Of a DNA stretch of 46,422 bases, positions 17,747-29,162 are shown piece by piece. The stretch is from Calothrix sp. HK-06 (GTDB lineage: Bacteria > Cyanobacteriota > Cyanobacteriia > Cyanobacteriales > Nostocaceae). A program made the position numbers and the translations under genes. The DNA lies in NCBI RefSeq assembly GCF_001904745.1, contig NZ_MRCD01000071.1:1-46422 (forward strand). Reading direction: 5' to 3'. A model generated the notes under the pieces. The model was not told the DNA's origin, made no database searches, and saw only the letters and a list, made by a program, of their open reading frames with translations. Numbering within the stretch: position 1 is the stretch's first letter; every line of letters begins with the position of its first letter.

Positions 17747-17844
17747 GTGTCACCTCTTGTGTTAATAAAACTCAAAATTAAAACTCACGTATATTCTACA
17801 ATTCAAGCACTCTGCATAAATAAAATATTAATCAATACATAAAA

Positions 17845-17949
17845 TCTAAAATAATTGTTTACAAATTCAACGCTGTGTCTTTCTCAAAGATAAAATATAA
17901 AAATTAATACGCTTGTAAATTATATCCACTCAGCATCAAGCTGTAACCC
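17845..17949 (+). promoter_or_regulatory. Leader duplicated upstream of two GAF sensor genes
   Basis: This leader (AATCTAAAATAATTGTTTAC ... AAAGATAAAATATA ... AATACGCTTGTAAATT) is repeated at about 41965-42079 with scattered changes. It directly precedes the kinase gene here and the giant sensor gene there. The conservation suggests it carries the promoter and leader copied together with the N-terminal coding part. Confidence 0.6.
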
Positions 17950-19215
17950 ATGTCCAAATATGTAGTAATTGCTCAACTTCAGGAAGAAAACCAACGTCTC
18001 CATGCCGAAGTTGCGGCTTTATGGCAGGAACGGGAGCAAAACTATACGTATTTATTATCAAGAATAGCGACTGTTGCTCATATGCTACAGAAGGCACCTG
18101 ATTACACGACTGTAATAGCCAATGTAGTGCAGTTATTAGGGGAAGCTGTAGGAAGCAGTCGCTGTTATATAACACAGTCACAGTTTGATATTGAGTCTAA
18201 AAAATCATTACTAGTCTTTCCATATGAATGGTCTAGCTCAAATATATCCAAATGGCAAGAAGCAACATCTGTGATATTTTGGGAAGACTTTGGAGACTGT
18301 TGGACTTTTTTGAGCCGTGGGCAAGTTTTAAATTTTTTAGTCGAAAACCAACTTGAAAGTGCAAAAAGTATTTTAAAAGCACAAGGCACTACATCGATGC
18401 TGTATTTGCCAATTATAATTAAAAATGAATATTGGGGTGCAATTTGTTTTGATAGTTGTGGCAAAGTGCGGTTGTTTAATCAAGAAGAAATTGCGATTTT
18501 AAAAGTAGCTGCTAATTGTATTGCAGGCGCCATTGAACGCAAAGAATATACAACAGAGGAACTACTGCAAGCAGAACAATCTGCGGTTTTAAAAGAACGT
18601 AACCGGATGGCGCATGAAATCCATGATACCTTAGCACAGTCCTTTACTGGTATCTCAATGCAAGTAAAAGCTGCGAAACTTTTGGCAACTACACAACCCG
18701 AAGCAGCTTGGCGCCTAATTGATAACGTTAATGAGTTAGCGAAAGCAGGATTAGCCGAAGCTCGCCGTTCGGTATGGTCATTACATTCCGATGCTGCTGA
18801 GTATCAAGAATTTGTTGCAGCATTACGACGTTCGCTAACTGAAATGACCGTCAACACTTCTATTAATACTACCCTAGAGGTAAAAGGTACTCCTTATCCT
18901 TTAGCCTATGACACTGGTAGAAATTTACTACGAGTAGTGCAAGAAGCAGTTACTAACAGTCTCCGTCATGCTGAATCTACAAGCATAACCGTTGAAGTTT
19001 TCTTTAATCCCAAGTCTCTCAAAATTCATATTCAAGACAATGGACGTGGCTTTGAAACTACTCCCAACTTAGACCAAGGAGGTTTTGGTTTATCTTGTAT
19101 GCAGCAACGCTGTACCCGCATGGGTGGAACTTTTGAAGTACATAGTAAACCTGCTGAAGGTACTACTGTTGTTATTGAGGCGCCTGTTTTGGCAACGGAT
19201 GATAAACCGATGTAA
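17950..19215 (+). CDS. GAF-domain sensor histidine kinase (NarL/DesK type, HisKA_3)
   Basis: A 421-residue soluble kinase. A short N-terminal coiled coil (IAQLQEENQRLHAEVAALW) leads into a GAF domain (about 38-200). The dimerisation helix with the phospho-accepting histidine follows: RMAHEIHDTLAQSFTG, H225. The HATPase_c domain has the N box VVQEAVTNSLRHAE, a G box DNGRGF and GGFGLSCMQQR. No membrane segment, so it is a cytosolic sensor. The natural partner is the LuxR-type response regulator at 22287. Its N-terminus and upstream leader are duplicated at the start of the giant sensor at 42080. Confidence 0.93.
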   Translation: MSKYVVIAQLQEENQRLHAEVAALWQEREQNYTYLLSRIATVAHMLQKAPDYTTVIANVVQLLGEAVGSSRCYITQSQFDIESKKSLLVFPYEWSSSNISKWQEATSVIFWEDFGDCWTFLSRGQVLNFLVENQLESAKSILKAQGTTSMLYLPIIIKNEYWGAICFDSCGKVRLFNQEEIAILKVAANCIAGAIERKEYTTEELLQAEQSAVLKERNRMAHEIHDTLAQSFTGISMQVKAAKLLATTQPEAAWRLIDNVNELAKAGLAEARRSVWSLHSDAAEYQEFVAALRRSLTEMTVNTSINTTLEVKGTPYPLAYDTGRNLLRVVQEAVTNSLRHAESTSITVEVFFNPKSLKIHIQDNGRGFETTPNLDQGGFGLSCMQQRCTRMGGTFEVHSKPAEGTTVVIEAPVLATDDKPM

Positions 19216-20078
<863 letters not shown>

Positions 20079-20092
20079 TTACTAGTTTATTG

Positions 20093-20794
20093 TTAGTCAG
20101 TATTTGTTGGGTCGATAGTGATTAATTCTTTGAGCGCTTGGACGGTTTTTTTACCTAGGCGCCATTGGCTAATTGCACCATTACTAAATGTTAATTTCAT
20201 CTGTAATGTTTCAGAGGTAAGTTGGGAAATAGTATTGGTAAAAGAAGCAATATTAAATCTACCACTACCAGCACTACAAGTTACAGATGGTAATGCGGCA
20301 CCACTAGACCAGAAAGGATTACCAAAATCATCATAAAAGCCATCGTTGTACCAATATGTACCAGGTTCCCAAAATCCATAAGCTGAACCAACTATAGAAG
20401 TTTGAATAACTCGTTGATGAGCGGGTGTGACTTTTATTGGTTGTTCAAAAGTGACTAGTGGTTTATTATCCTTTAGTAACATCATACTAGTTAAAGTTGC
20501 ATCTGAATCGATTAAAGAATTTTCAGGGATACAATAACGAACACCGAGCAAAAACTGTTTATCGGCTGGTTTTTTTACCCAAAATGTAGATACACCAATT
20601 GAAGGTTCACTTCCTTCAAAGTCATGGTCTCTAACAGCATATACTGTACCAGTAGTAAATACTTTACTATAGGGAGCTTTATCGATTGAAGATGCTGTAG
20701 CAATAGCATTTTCAGCGACAGTTGATTGAGGAGTTGTAATTGAACAAACTAAAAGAGTACTGGTTATGTTAACAAGCCACTGCTTACTTAACAT
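20093..20794 (-). CDS. Exported protein of unknown function
   Basis: A 233-residue protein with a signal peptide (MLSKQWLVNITSTLLVCSIT, cleavage probable near residue 27). The mature part looks all-beta and has many aromatic residues, for example GFWEPGTYWYNDGFYDDFGN. Two cysteines (in RYCIPE and VTCSAG) could form a disulfide. I do not recognise the family. AAGGAT upstream supports the start. It precedes gntK by 14 bases on the same strand and is probably co-transcribed, which gives no firm clue to its role. Confidence 0.7.
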   Translation of the reverse strand: MLSKQWLVNITSTLLVCSITTPQSTVAENAIATASSIDKAPYSKVFTTGTVYAVRDHDFEGSEPSIGVSTFWVKKPADKQFLLGVRYCIPENSLIDSDATLTSMMLLKDNKPLVTFEQPIKVTPAHQRVIQTSIVGSAYGFWEPGTYWYNDGFYDDFGNPFWSSGAALPSVTCSAGSGRFNIASFTNTISQLTSETLQMKLTFSNGAISQWRLGKKTVQALKELITIDPTNTD

Positions 20795-21256
20795 TGCTTT
20801 ATATCCTTTTGGCTAAATCTTAGGGTTAATAATTCACTTTTTACTGCATTTGAGTTTGAACCAAACATTACAGTTATAATTTCACGGCGCCGATATCATC
20901 CGGTTTAGATAAAATAATAGTTGAGATGGTTATAATTGAGAGAGTTAGCGTTGAGATAAATCTAAAAATTATGCGTTTCATTGTAGGATATACAATTTAT
21001 AAGTACTTTCAGTTAGCCATATAACTTGAATTATTCAACTTTATTACATAATCTTTATTAAATCACCTATCGATGAGTCAATATTTACCTAGCCTAAAGT
21101 TCAGAAACACATCTAGTACTCTTAATTTATTTGTAAAAATTTCTGCGGGAAAACTCCGGTTTACGCACGTTGTAGAGACCGGATTAATACGGTCTCTACG
21201 TAAATGTATTTTTTTACAATTACCTTAACTTCTGCAAAAGAGCGTTTTTTTCTAAA
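20795..21256. other. Divergent spacer before the second AraC gene
   Basis: The promoters of the divergent genes at 20794 (minus) and 21257 (plus) must lie here. It contains one of the few intergenic GGCGCC sites (20886), short GTTGAGAT direct repeats at about 20920-20955, and a GTAGAGAC-family hairpin at 21144-21199. Confidence 0.5.
21144..21199. repeat. GTAGAGAC-family palindromic repeat
   Basis: 21172-21199 has arms GTAGAGACCG and CGGTCTCTAC around a short centre. It is preceded by GCGGGAAAACTCCGGTTTACGC, a module that also occurs next to the copy in the hen1-pnkp gap (about 2261-2283). Confidence 0.7.
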
Positions 21257-22141
21257 ATGTCATCACAAGAGCGTTTGCCCCGTCCCCCTATTATTAGGTT
21301 TGCTTCCTCGAACGAGAATAGACTATGGATAAAAGTTCAACAATTAGAACGAGGAAATTTTTTAAATCAACATGCTGACAAACCTCATGTCCATGATTTC
21401 CTAGAAATCATATATTGTGAGCAAAGTGGTGGTTTACATAGATTGGGCACCAATCAACACAATGCTAACGAGGGAGATTTATTTTTTATTCGGCCTTATG
21501 AAGTACATGATGCAAGTAAGTTACAAGCAAAACGCTGGGTATTACAGTTTAGCTTAGATGAAGTTACAGCGCGCGGTTACTCATTTTTAGGCTGGTATAG
21601 CAATCCGTTGCTGATACCGTTTATACCGCATACCAATGGTCGTTCAGGTTGTATCAATGTAGTTGACCAAGAGCGTTCAAGTTTAGTAGAGTATTTCCAG
21701 GCACTAGAAGCAGAATTACATGGACAGCGTTCAGGTTATCAAGAAGCAGCAAAAGCTTATTTAACACTGATTCTTGTAAAAATTTCCCGGTTGATAAATG
21801 TGAGTACTCCACCATTCCAAGAGCATCCATTGCTATTGCGTGTGTTTGAGATTATTGAAGCTCACTACACAAAACCTATTTCTTCAGCCGATGTTGCCCG
21901 TGCAGCAGGAAAATCTCCCGCATATTTAACAACTTTTGTTCGGCGCCTTACAGGACGTACCATTACACAATGGCTTACAGAGTGTCGAATAGCACAAGCA
22001 AGACGGCTATTGTTGCAAACAGATGAAAGTTTAGCCGTTATTGCTGCTCAAGTTGGTTATCAAGACACCAGTGGATTTATTCGCTTGTTTCGTCGTATAT
22101 GTGGAGTTACACCAGGTGAATGGCGCACTGGCAATCGCTAA
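21257..22141 (+). CDS. AraC-family regulator with cupin sensing domain
   Basis: A 294-residue regulator. The N-terminal half has the cupin pattern HADKPHVHDFLEIIY...GDLFFIRPYEVHDA, typical of sugar- or small-ligand-sensing AraC proteins. The C-terminal half carries two helix-turn-helix motifs (SSADVARAAGKSPAYLTTFV and LAVIAAQVGYQDTSGFIRLF) and ends CGVTPGEWR. It stands just upstream of the response regulator and the sugar-phosphate block and is a candidate local activator of that block, sensing a sugar. Confidence 0.92.
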   Translation: MSSQERLPRPPIIRFASSNENRLWIKVQQLERGNFLNQHADKPHVHDFLEIIYCEQSGGLHRLGTNQHNANEGDLFFIRPYEVHDASKLQAKRWVLQFSLDEVTARGYSFLGWYSNPLLIPFIPHTNGRSGCINVVDQERSSLVEYFQALEAELHGQRSGYQEAAKAYLTLILVKISRLINVSTPPFQEHPLLLRVFEIIEAHYTKPISSADVARAAGKSPAYLTTFVRRLTGRTITQWLTECRIAQARRLLLQTDESLAVIAAQVGYQDTSGFIRLFRRICGVTPGEWRTGNR

Positions 22142-22286
22142 TTAATTTTTTGATGCGTAGAATTAGCCACTAAAATATAAAAACTGTCCATTGAAAATAA
22201 TTATAGGATCCATTTTAATAAGTATTAATACTATTGAGATATAACCGTTACAGGTAGTCAGCGCGCCACCTGAAATTAGAGTAGTT

Positions 22287-22919
22287 ATGAGCGAATCGAT
22301 TCGAGTTCTTATTGCTGATAACCATTCGTTGGTTCGTGCCGGACTAGCGCTCATCCTTAAAAATCAGCTGGGTAATGACCCTGTAGCTCAAGCAAGTAAT
22401 GGTGCCGAAGCGGTAAAGCTATTCAAAGAGCATCAACCTGATGTTACGCTCATGGATTTACGAATGCCTGAGATGAATGGTGTTGAAGCAATTACTGCTA
22501 TTCGCCAAGAATTTCCTAACGCAAATATTATTGTGTTAACTACCTATGATGGTGATGAAGATATTTATCGAGCATTACATGCAGGTGCCAAAGGTTATTT
22601 ACTCAAAGATTGCTCCGTTGAGGAACTAATGGAGGCAATTCATACGGTTCATTCTGGTAAAAAATATATTCCTAGTCTGGTTGCTCAAAAACTAATGGAA
22701 CGTATGGAAGGTAATCCATTAAGCGAACGCGAATGTGAAGTACTGAAACTGGTAGCAAAGGGTATGAGTAATCAAAAAATAGGTGCTGTTCTAGGTGTAA
22801 GAGAAGGCACCGTCAAATTCCATGTCAATAATATTTTGAATAAGTTGCAAGCTAGTGATCGAACTCAAGCTGTAGTTATTGCGTTGCGACGTGGCATTAT
22901 TGAACCTCCCCTACTTTAA
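22287..22919 (+). CDS. NarL/LuxR-family response regulator
   Basis: A 210-residue regulator. The receiver domain has acidic D11, phospho-acceptor D57 (TLMDLRMPEMNG) and the lysine in GYLLKD. The C-terminal LuxR-type helix-turn-helix reads LSERECEVLKLVAKGMSNQK followed by REGTVKFHVNNIL. It is the expected partner of the HisKA_3 kinase at 17950. It lies 313 bases upstream of tal-pgi on the same strand, so that block is the first target to consider. Confidence 0.95.
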   Translation: MSESIRVLIADNHSLVRAGLALILKNQLGNDPVAQASNGAEAVKLFKEHQPDVTLMDLRMPEMNGVEAITAIRQEFPNANIIVLTTYDGDEDIYRALHAGAKGYLLKDCSVEELMEAIHTVHSGKKYIPSLVAQKLMERMEGNPLSERECEVLKLVAKGMSNQKIGAVLGVREGTVKFHVNNILNKLQASDRTQAVVIALRRGIIEPPLL

Positions 22920-23231
22920 GAAGCACTCCTATAGTCATAATGAAATGCTCAAACTCTTTAAATTTACCGCATTTTTCTAGAGTTGTTAAATCAATAATCT
23001 ATCAAGCATTATTGGATGTGTTTCTTAGAAACTAGGTAATTGCCTAATACGTTCTTATTGTTAGGTAAGTAACAGAACTTTAGTTAAGTAATTATTTGCT
23101 CATTTGTTTAGCGACAGCAGTGTTGTAAGTGCGTACACTTAATTATAGTCAATGCACGACAGATCAGAGAAACCAGGAATATACGTTGATATACAGAAAC
23201 CACGTTTCTTTACATTAGGAGCGAAAAATTT
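22920..23231. promoter_or_regulatory. Upstream region of tal-pgi
   Basis: No gene. It includes a small palindrome AGGTAATTGCCTA (about 23035-23047), another AGAAAC-CAC-GTTTCT (23195-23209), and an AGGAG ribosome site at 23217-23221 ten bases before the ATG. The promoter of the sugar-phosphate block should lie here. Confidence 0.5.
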
Positions 23232-26099
23232 ATGGTTACAGTACAAAGACCAAGTAGCTCGTTACAATCATTACAGCGCTACGGTCAATCTATTTGGTTT
23301 GATTATATCCGCCGAAATTTAATTACTAGTGGTGAACTAAAAGATATGATTGATGCGGGTGAGATTTCGGGTGTAACTTCTAATCCTGCTATTTTTCAAA
23401 AAGCTATTGCAGGTAGTACTGATTATGATTCAGCTTTGCATAACCAAGTACATGACCTTGATGCTATGTCGTTGTACGAGAAGTGGGCAATTTCTGATAT
23501 TCAAGCAACAGCAGACCTTTTATTACCCGTTTATCAACGAACTCGCAAGCGCGATGGTTATGTGAGTTTGGAAGTGTCTCCTTATTTATCAAATGATACT
23601 GAGCAAACTATTGCAGAAGCTCGGCGCCTGTGGCAAGCTGTAAAGCGTCCAAATTTAATGGTTAAGGTTCCTGCTACTGCTGCTGGTATTCTTGCTATAA
23701 AGACATTAATAGGTGAAGGTATCAATATTAATGTTACATTATTGTTTTTCCAAAAAACATACGAACAAGTAGCTGAAGCTTATATATCGGGGTTGGAAAC
23801 GTTAGCTGCATTTGGTGGAGATATTAGTAATGTTGCAAGTGTAGCTAGTTTTTTCATCAGTCGTATTGATACAGCTATTGACAATTTAATTACAGCTAAT
23901 GTCAAAAATACGACATCTGAACTAAAGCGGCAGCAGCTTAAGAGTTGTTTAGGTAAGGTTGCTATTGCAAACGCTAAACTTACATATGAATGCTATCAAA
24001 GTATTTATCAATCAGAACGATGGCAGCGATTAGCACAACGCGGCGCCCAATCTCAACGTTTATTATGGGCGAGTACTGGTACTAAAAATCCTCATTATTC
24101 TGATGTCTTGTATGTGGAAGAACTCATCGGCACCGATACGGTAAATACCGTTCCACCTGGAACTCTAGATGCATTTCGCGACCACGGTCAAATAAGTCCT
24201 AGATTAGCAGTAGATGTGGAGAATGCCCGCGCTACTATGCAAACTCTAGCAAAAGTTGGCATTTCGATGCAGCAAGTAACTGATAATTTACTTCAAGAAG
24301 GAGTGGATCTATTTGTTGAAGCGTTTGATTCGCTGCTCAGTACTGTTGAGAAAAAACGGGAAGCAAAATTAGGAAATGCGCTTAATAAACTTAGCTATTC
24401 GCTGCCAAATGATTTAAATAATCAAGTGCAAGCGTCGCTGCTTTCTTGGCAAGCAAATGGAAAAATCCGGCGCCTGTGGGCACTTGATGCATCGCTATGG
24501 ACGGGAACGGATGAAAGTAATTGGTTAGGCTGGTTAAATATTACCGATGACCAGTTAGCGCATATCGACCATCTTAAACAGTTAGCGCAAGAAGTACGAG
24601 GCTCAGAATTTAATCATATTTTACTGCTGGGAATGGGAGGGTCTTCGCTTTGCCCTGAAGTTATGAAACTTACGTTTGGCAAAATTGATAATTACCCTGA
24701 ACTGTTAGTACTTGATTCGACTGACCCAGCACAAATTCAAGCAATCGAATCTAAGATTGATATTGCTAAAACATTATTTATTGTTTCAAGTAAATCAGGT
24801 GGTACACTTGAACCAAATATTTTCAAACAGTATTTCTTTGACAAAGTTGTTCATAGTCTCGGCGCCAAAGAAGCAGGTAATCGGTTTATTGGCATTACTG
24901 ACGCTGGCTCGAAAATGCAACAAGTAGCAGAAAACGATAATTTCCGCCATATCTTTTTTGGTTCGCCTAGTATTGGTGGTCGCTATTCTGCACTCTCTAA
25001 TTTTGGAATGGTTCCAGCAGCAGCAATGGGTGTAAATGTTGCATCTTTCTTAGATAACGCTGAAATGATGGTTCACTCTTGCGCGTCTTCAGTTCCTGCT
25101 AGCTTTAATCCTGGAGTTGTTCTAGGAACAATTCTCGGTGTTTGTGCCAATGCTGGACGCGATAAAGTCACGCTAATTACATCACCAGGAATTGCCGACT
25201 TAGGAGCATGGCTTGAACAACTATTAGCTGAATCAACAGGTAAAGACGGGAAAGGAATTATTCCCATTGACCGTGAACCTCTAGGAACACCTGATCTTTA
25301 TGGTGAAGACCGCTTATTTGCTTATATTCGTCTCGAAGAGGCGCCTGATTTAAATCAAGATGCTGCTGTTACTGCTTTGGAACAAGCTGGTCATGCTGTA
25401 GTTAGAATCTCTGTTGCGGATATTTATCAATTAGGACAAGAATTTTTCCGTTGGGAAATGGCGACCGCAGTAGCTGGGTCAATCATCGGAATTAATGCTT
25501 TTAACCAGCCTGATGTTGAAGCTAGTAAAATAGCGACGCGCGAACTAACTACAGAGTATGAACAAACGGGAACCCTTAGAACAGAAAACCCGATTAGTAT
25601 TGAAGCAGGTATTGAACTGTTTACAGATGATAAAAATGCAGTGCAATTAACTCAAATGGTTGGTCACGACCGTTCACTAGGTGGATATTTACGCGCTCAT
25701 TTGAACCGTTTAAAAGCAGGTGATTATTTTGCATTGCTTGCTTATATTGAGATGAATGAAGAAAACTCTTCTCAATTACAAATAATTCGTCAAACTATCC
25801 GAGATACAAAAAAAGTCGCAACTTGTCTAGGATTTGGACCACGCTTTCTACACTCCACAGGACAAGCATATAAAGGTGGACCGAACAGCGGCTTACTGTT
25901 GCAAATTACCTGTGCAGATAAAATTAATTTACCTGTTCCTCAACAAAAATATAGTTTTGGAGTTGTCAAAGCAGCCCAAGCGCGTGGAGATTTTCAAGTT
26001 CTAGCAGAACGCCGGCGACGAGTTTTACGAGTTGATTTAGGTGAAGATGTCTCGTCTGGGCTAGAGATTCTCAAAAAAATCATATTAGACATTGCGTAG
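23232..26099 (+). CDS. tal-pgi: Bifunctional transaldolase / glucose-6-phosphate isomerase
   Basis: A 955-residue fusion. The N-terminal transaldolase (about 1-370) begins [14 protein letters not shown], has GVTSNPAIF, and carries the Schiff-base lysine in LMVKVPAT. The C-terminal isomerase (about 390-955) shows [13 protein letters not shown] and the sugar-phosphate site [12 protein letters not shown]. It links glycolysis and the pentose phosphate pathway in one polypeptide. Such fusions are known in cyanobacteria and other bacteria. The stop codon TAG is the first TAG of a GTAGAGAC repeat unit, so the C-terminus is set by the repeat. gnd starts 82 bases later. Confidence 0.96.
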   Translation: MVTVQRPSSSLQSLQRYGQSIWFDYIRRNLITSGELKDMIDAGEISGVTSNPAIFQKAIAGSTDYDSALHNQVHDLDAMSLYEKWAISDIQATADLLLPVYQRTRKRDGYVSLEVSPYLSNDTEQTIAEARRLWQAVKRPNLMVKVPATAAGILAIKTLIGEGININVTLLFFQKTYEQVAEAYISGLETLAAFGGDISNVASVASFFISRIDTAIDNLITANVKNTTSELKRQQLKSCLGKVAIANAKLTYECYQSIYQSERWQRLAQRGAQSQRLLWASTGTKNPHYSDVLYVEELIGTDTVNTVPPGTLDAFRDHGQISPRLAVDVENARATMQTLAKVGISMQQVTDNLLQEGVDLFVEAFDSLLSTVEKKREAKLGNALNKLSYSLPNDLNNQVQASLLSWQANGKIRRLWALDASLWTGTDESNWLGWLNITDDQLAHIDHLKQLAQEVRGSEFNHILLLGMGGSSLCPEVMKLTFGKIDNYPELLVLDSTDPAQIQAIESKIDIAKTLFIVSSKSGGTLEPNIFKQYFFDKVVHSLGAKEAGNRFIGITDAGSKMQQVAENDNFRHIFFGSPSIGGRYSALSNFGMVPAAAMGVNVASFLDNAEMMVHSCASSVPASFNPGVVLGTILGVCANAGRDKVTLITSPGIADLGAWLEQLLAESTGKDGKGIIPIDREPLGTPDLYGEDRLFAYIRLEEAPDLNQDAAVTALEQAGHAVVRISVADIYQLGQEFFRWEMATAVAGSIIGINAFNQPDVEASKIATRELTTEYEQTGTLRTENPISIEAGIELFTDDKNAVQLTQMVGHDRSLGGYLRAHLNRLKAGDYFALLAYIEMNEENSSQLQIIRQTIRDTKKVATCLGFGPRFLHSTGQAYKGGPNSGLLLQITCADKINLPVPQQKYSFGVVKAAQARGDFQVLAERRRRVLRVDLGEDVSSGLEILKKIILDIA

Positions 26100-26145
26100 A
26101 GACGCTATTTATTACATAGAGACGCGATTAAATCGCGTCTCTACC
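26094..26145. repeat. GTAGAGAC-family repeat at the tal-pgi/gnd junction
   Basis: A partial unit (GTAGAGACGC, from about 26096) is followed by a full hairpin at 26117-26143 with arms TAGAGACGCGATT and AATCGCGTCTCTA. It supplies the tal-pgi stop codon and fills the gap before the gnd ribosome site. Confidence 0.75.
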
Positions 26146-26167
26146 AGGGGTTTCAGGAAAATTCAAT

Positions 26168-26173
26168 CAGGAG
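26168..26173 (+). promoter_or_regulatory. Ribosome binding site that fixes the gnd start
   Basis: CAGGAG with an 8-base spacer to the ATG at 26182. The in-frame upstream extension to 26092 only translates the palindromic repeat, so the true start is 26182. Confidence 0.75.
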
Positions 26174-26181
26174 TAACAACA

Positions 26182-27204
26182 ATGCAACTAGGAATCATAG
26201 GTTTAGGGCGAATGGGTGCAAATATCGCACGGCGCCTAATACGTCACGGTCATGACTGTGTAGTTTTCAATCGTTCTCCAGAGAAAGTGAAACAGCTAGC
26301 AGAAGAAGGCGCCAAAGCCGCTTATACGTTAGATGATTTCGTCGCAAAACTCGACACACCACGCGCAATTTGGTTAATGGTTCCTGCTGGAGAACCAACA
26401 GAGAAAATAATTGACGAACTTGTTGAGAAACTTCGCGTTGGAGATATTCTTATAGATGGCGGCAATTCTTACTATATAGATGATATTCGTCGCGCTAAAA
26501 AACTTAATCCACAAGGCATTCATTATGTAGACGTTGGCACTAGTGGGGGTGTATGGGGACTAGAGCGAGGCTACTGTATGATGATTGGTGGTAGTAAAGA
26601 AGCTGTCGAACATCTTGACCCAATATTCAAAACTCTTGCTCCTGGTATTGGCACCACCGAACGTACACCTGGAAGAACTCAAGCTATAAGTACTGCTGAA
26701 CAAGGTTATTTGCACTGCGGTTCCAATGGAGCAGGACACTTCGTCAAAATGGTTCATAACGGTATCGAGTATGGTCTAATGGCAGCTTACGCAGAAGGAT
26801 TAAACGTTTTGCACCATGCTAATATTGGCACACAAAATCGAAATGCCAATGCCGAAACGGCGCCATTGCAACATCCAGAATATTATCAGTATGACTTTAA
26901 TTTAGCTGACATTGCAGAAGTTTGGCGACGCGGCAGTGTAATTTCATCATGGTTATTAGACTTAACGGCAACTGCACTTAGTTCAGAGCCAAATTTAACT
27001 AAGTTTGCAGGTCACGTCTCAGACTCTGGTGAAGGTCGTTGGACTATTAATGCAGCAATTGATGAAGGAGTACCCGTACCAGTTTTAAGTGCTTCACTTT
27101 ATCAAAGATTTAGTTCGCGCGGTGAAGGAGATTTTTCTAATAAATTACTTTCTGCAATGCGGTTTGAGTTTGGTGGACATACAGAACAAGTTGGCAAAGG
27201 ATGA
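26182..27204 (+). CDS. gnd: 6-phosphogluconate dehydrogenase, decarboxylating (short type)
   Basis: A 340-residue enzyme converting 6-phosphogluconate to ribulose 5-phosphate, CO2 and a reduced nicotinamide cofactor. The Rossmann motif [13 protein letters not shown] opens the protein. IDGGNSYY and the [12 protein letters not shown] motif bind substrate, and the catalytic lysine lies in [14 protein letters not shown]. At this length it belongs to the short Gnd type and not the 470-residue type usual in E. coli. The stop codon overlaps the left arm of the inverted repeat at 27203. Confidence 0.95.
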   Translation: MQLGIIGLGRMGANIARRLIRHGHDCVVFNRSPEKVKQLAEEGAKAAYTLDDFVAKLDTPRAIWLMVPAGEPTEKIIDELVEKLRVGDILIDGGNSYYIDDIRRAKKLNPQGIHYVDVGTSGGVWGLERGYCMMIGGSKEAVEHLDPIFKTLAPGIGTTERTPGRTQAISTAEQGYLHCGSNGAGHFVKMVHNGIEYGLMAAYAEGLNVLHHANIGTQNRNANAETAPLQHPEYYQYDFNLADIAEVWRRGSVISSWLLDLTATALSSEPNLTKFAGHVSDSGEGRWTINAAIDEGVPVPVLSASLYQRFSSRGEGDFSNKLLSAMRFEFGGHTEQVGKG

Positions 27205-27342
27205 TCCCTCCTAACCCCCCTTATTAAGGGGGGAATAGAGGGGTAGTTAAAGTCCTCTAAAATTTTGGATAAACAAGATTTAAACCCCTACAAAATTTGG
27301 GATAAACAAAATTTAAAGCCTTAATAAGGGGGTTGGGGGATC
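27203..27342. repeat. Inverted-repeat-bounded element after gnd
   Basis: Left arm 27203-27229 (GATCCCTCCTAACCCCCC then TTATTAAGG) pairs with right arm 27319-27342 (CCTTAATAAGGGGG then TTGGGGGATC). Inside are two near-identical direct repeats (AAAATTTTGGATAAACAAGA and AAAATTTGGGATAAACAAAA). There is no ORF. The size and ends suggest a small non-autonomous mobile repeat. Confidence 0.65.
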
Positions 27343-27402
27343 GATTTCGAGTAAACTTCAAAATTTACGAGATTTAATGATTAGTAATTATAGGTAATAA
27401 GA

Positions 27403-28920
27403 ATGATTACAGCAATACATCCAATAAAACCAGTAACTTCTACTCGGTTAGCTGACCCTTGTGTAATGGTGATTTTCGGTGCCGGAGGGGATTTAACTAA
27501 ACGTTTGCTGATTCCGGCATTATATAATCTTGTGCGGAATAAACTATTACCAGAGCAGTTCGCAATTGTTGGAGTTTCACGAAATAAGTTGAGTCACGAT
27601 GAATTTCGCAGCAAACTGCGGCAAGATATTCAAGAGTTTGCTACTGTTACTGTTGAAAGTTCATTATGGGAGTGGTTAGAGCAGCGAATTTACTATCTTG
27701 GTGGTGATTTTACTGATTCTAAACTTTATACTCAGTTACAAACGCTACTTACACAAATTGACCAAGATTATCACATGCCAGGTAATTATTTATATTATTT
27801 GGCAACGGCACCTACGTTATTTTGTGGCATTATTTCTCAATTAGGAAGCGCCAAATTAACTCAAGAAACGGACACATCATGGCGCCGAGTTATTATTGAA
27901 AAACCGTTTGGACGAGATTTAGAATCAGCCCGCACGCTCAATAATAATATATTAGGCGTACTTAAAGAACACCAAATCTACCGTATTGACCATTATCTTG
28001 GGAAAGAAACGGTTCAAAACATTCTTGTGTTTCGCTTTGGCAATGGATTATTTGAACCTATTTGGAATCGTCGCTATATTGACCATGTTCAAATAACCGT
28101 TGCTGAAACTGTTGGTGTTGAACTGCGAGGTGATTTTTATGACCGGACTGGCGCCGTTCGGGATATGATACAAAATCATTTGTTCCAACTACTTGCAATG
28201 ATTGGTATGGAACCACCTGTGTCATTTGAAGCTGACGCTGTGCGCGATGAAAAATCAAAGTTACTGCGAGCGATTCAACCTTTTACACCTGAATTAGTAT
28301 TAAATAATACAGTAAAAGGGCAGTACAGTGAGGGAGTAGTCAATCATGCAATTGTACAAGCTTACCGTTCAGAGCCTCGTGTTGCTAAGAATTCTAGTAT
28401 TGAGACATTTGCAGCGCTGAAACTAGATATAGATAATTGGCGATGGGCAGGTGTGCCGTTTTATCTACGTACAGGAAAGCGTTTACCGAAACGAGTTACA
28501 GAAATAGTAATTCAATTCAAGCAAGCACCATCTTTACTATTTCGCAATTTAACTAATCAACTTACACCTAATCTTCTCACAATTCGTATTCAGCCAAACG
28601 AAAGCATAAGTCTACAGTTCGGTGCCAAAATTCCTGGCCCAGCAGTGCAAATGGGCGCGGTTAACATGGATTTTTGTTATGCAGACTACTTTGGGTCAGA
28701 GCCAACAACAGGTTATGAAACATTATTGTATGACTGTACGATTGGCGATGCGACATTATTTCAACGAGCCGACAACGTAGAACTAGGCTGGAGCGTTGTT
28801 AACCCAATTTTAGACGTTTGGCAAGCTCATAATCAAGAATTTCCTAATTATGCAGCAGGTACATGGGGACCTGTTGCTGCTGACGAGTTGTTAGAACGCG
28901 ATGGTCGTCAGTGGCAATAA
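27403..28920 (+). CDS. zwf: Glucose-6-phosphate 1-dehydrogenase
   Basis: A 505-residue enzyme oxidising glucose 6-phosphate and making NADPH, the entry step of the oxidative pentose phosphate pathway. The cofactor motif GAGGDLTKR is near residue 27. The catalytic signature RIDHYLGKE is followed by DHVQITVAE. Full length. In many cyanobacteria zwf is followed by opcA, the allosteric activator; here the next gene is a HAD phosphatase instead, so this may be a second zwf with different control. Confidence 0.96.
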   Translation: MITAIHPIKPVTSTRLADPCVMVIFGAGGDLTKRLLIPALYNLVRNKLLPEQFAIVGVSRNKLSHDEFRSKLRQDIQEFATVTVESSLWEWLEQRIYYLGGDFTDSKLYTQLQTLLTQIDQDYHMPGNYLYYLATAPTLFCGIISQLGSAKLTQETDTSWRRVIIEKPFGRDLESARTLNNNILGVLKEHQIYRIDHYLGKETVQNILVFRFGNGLFEPIWNRRYIDHVQITVAETVGVELRGDFYDRTGAVRDMIQNHLFQLLAMIGMEPPVSFEADAVRDEKSKLLRAIQPFTPELVLNNTVKGQYSEGVVNHAIVQAYRSEPRVAKNSSIETFAALKLDIDNWRWAGVPFYLRTGKRLPKRVTEIVIQFKQAPSLLFRNLTNQLTPNLLTIRIQPNESISLQFGAKIPGPAVQMGAVNMDFCYADYFGSEPTTGYETLLYDCTIGDATLFQRADNVELGWSVVNPILDVWQAHNQEFPNYAAGTWGPVAADELLERDGRQWQ

Positions 28921-29110
28921 AACCTCACCCCCAACCCCTCTCCTACGAGGATACTGCTGGCGATTCGGGGTTGAGACCCCTCGTTTCCCACAAATTGGTG
29001 GGTAGAGACGCGATTAATCGCGTCTCTACATTCGCGGGAATAACGAAAAATCGTGGAGCTGAGGGGTCAGAACTACCATTCGCCAGCAGTATCCTACGAG
29101 GAGAGGGGAG
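28921..29110. repeat. Nested inverted repeats between zwf and the HAD gene
   Basis: Three nested layers. Outer: CTCTCCTACGAGGATACTGC (from 28939) against GCAGTATCCTACGAGGAGAG (29087-29106). Middle: GACCCCTC (about 28975) against GAGGGGTC (about 29061). Core: a perfect 28-base palindrome at 29002-29029, GTAGAGACGCGATT and its reverse complement. It begins immediately after the zwf stop. The open frame across it is only a translation of the repeat. Confidence 0.75.
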
Positions 29111-29162
29111 TAAGGAGAGGGGAGTAAAGAGATGGGAGTAAATTTTCTCTTAGGTAAAATTT

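Noticed and set aside
26092-26181. N-terminal extension of gnd
   Set aside because: The extension reads through the GTAGAGAC palindrome; the CAGGAG site and the family N-terminus both point to 26182.
28911-29141. Open frame of 76 codons between zwf and the HAD gene
   Set aside because: It only translates the nested palindromic repeats and has no protein-like composition or ribosome site of its own.
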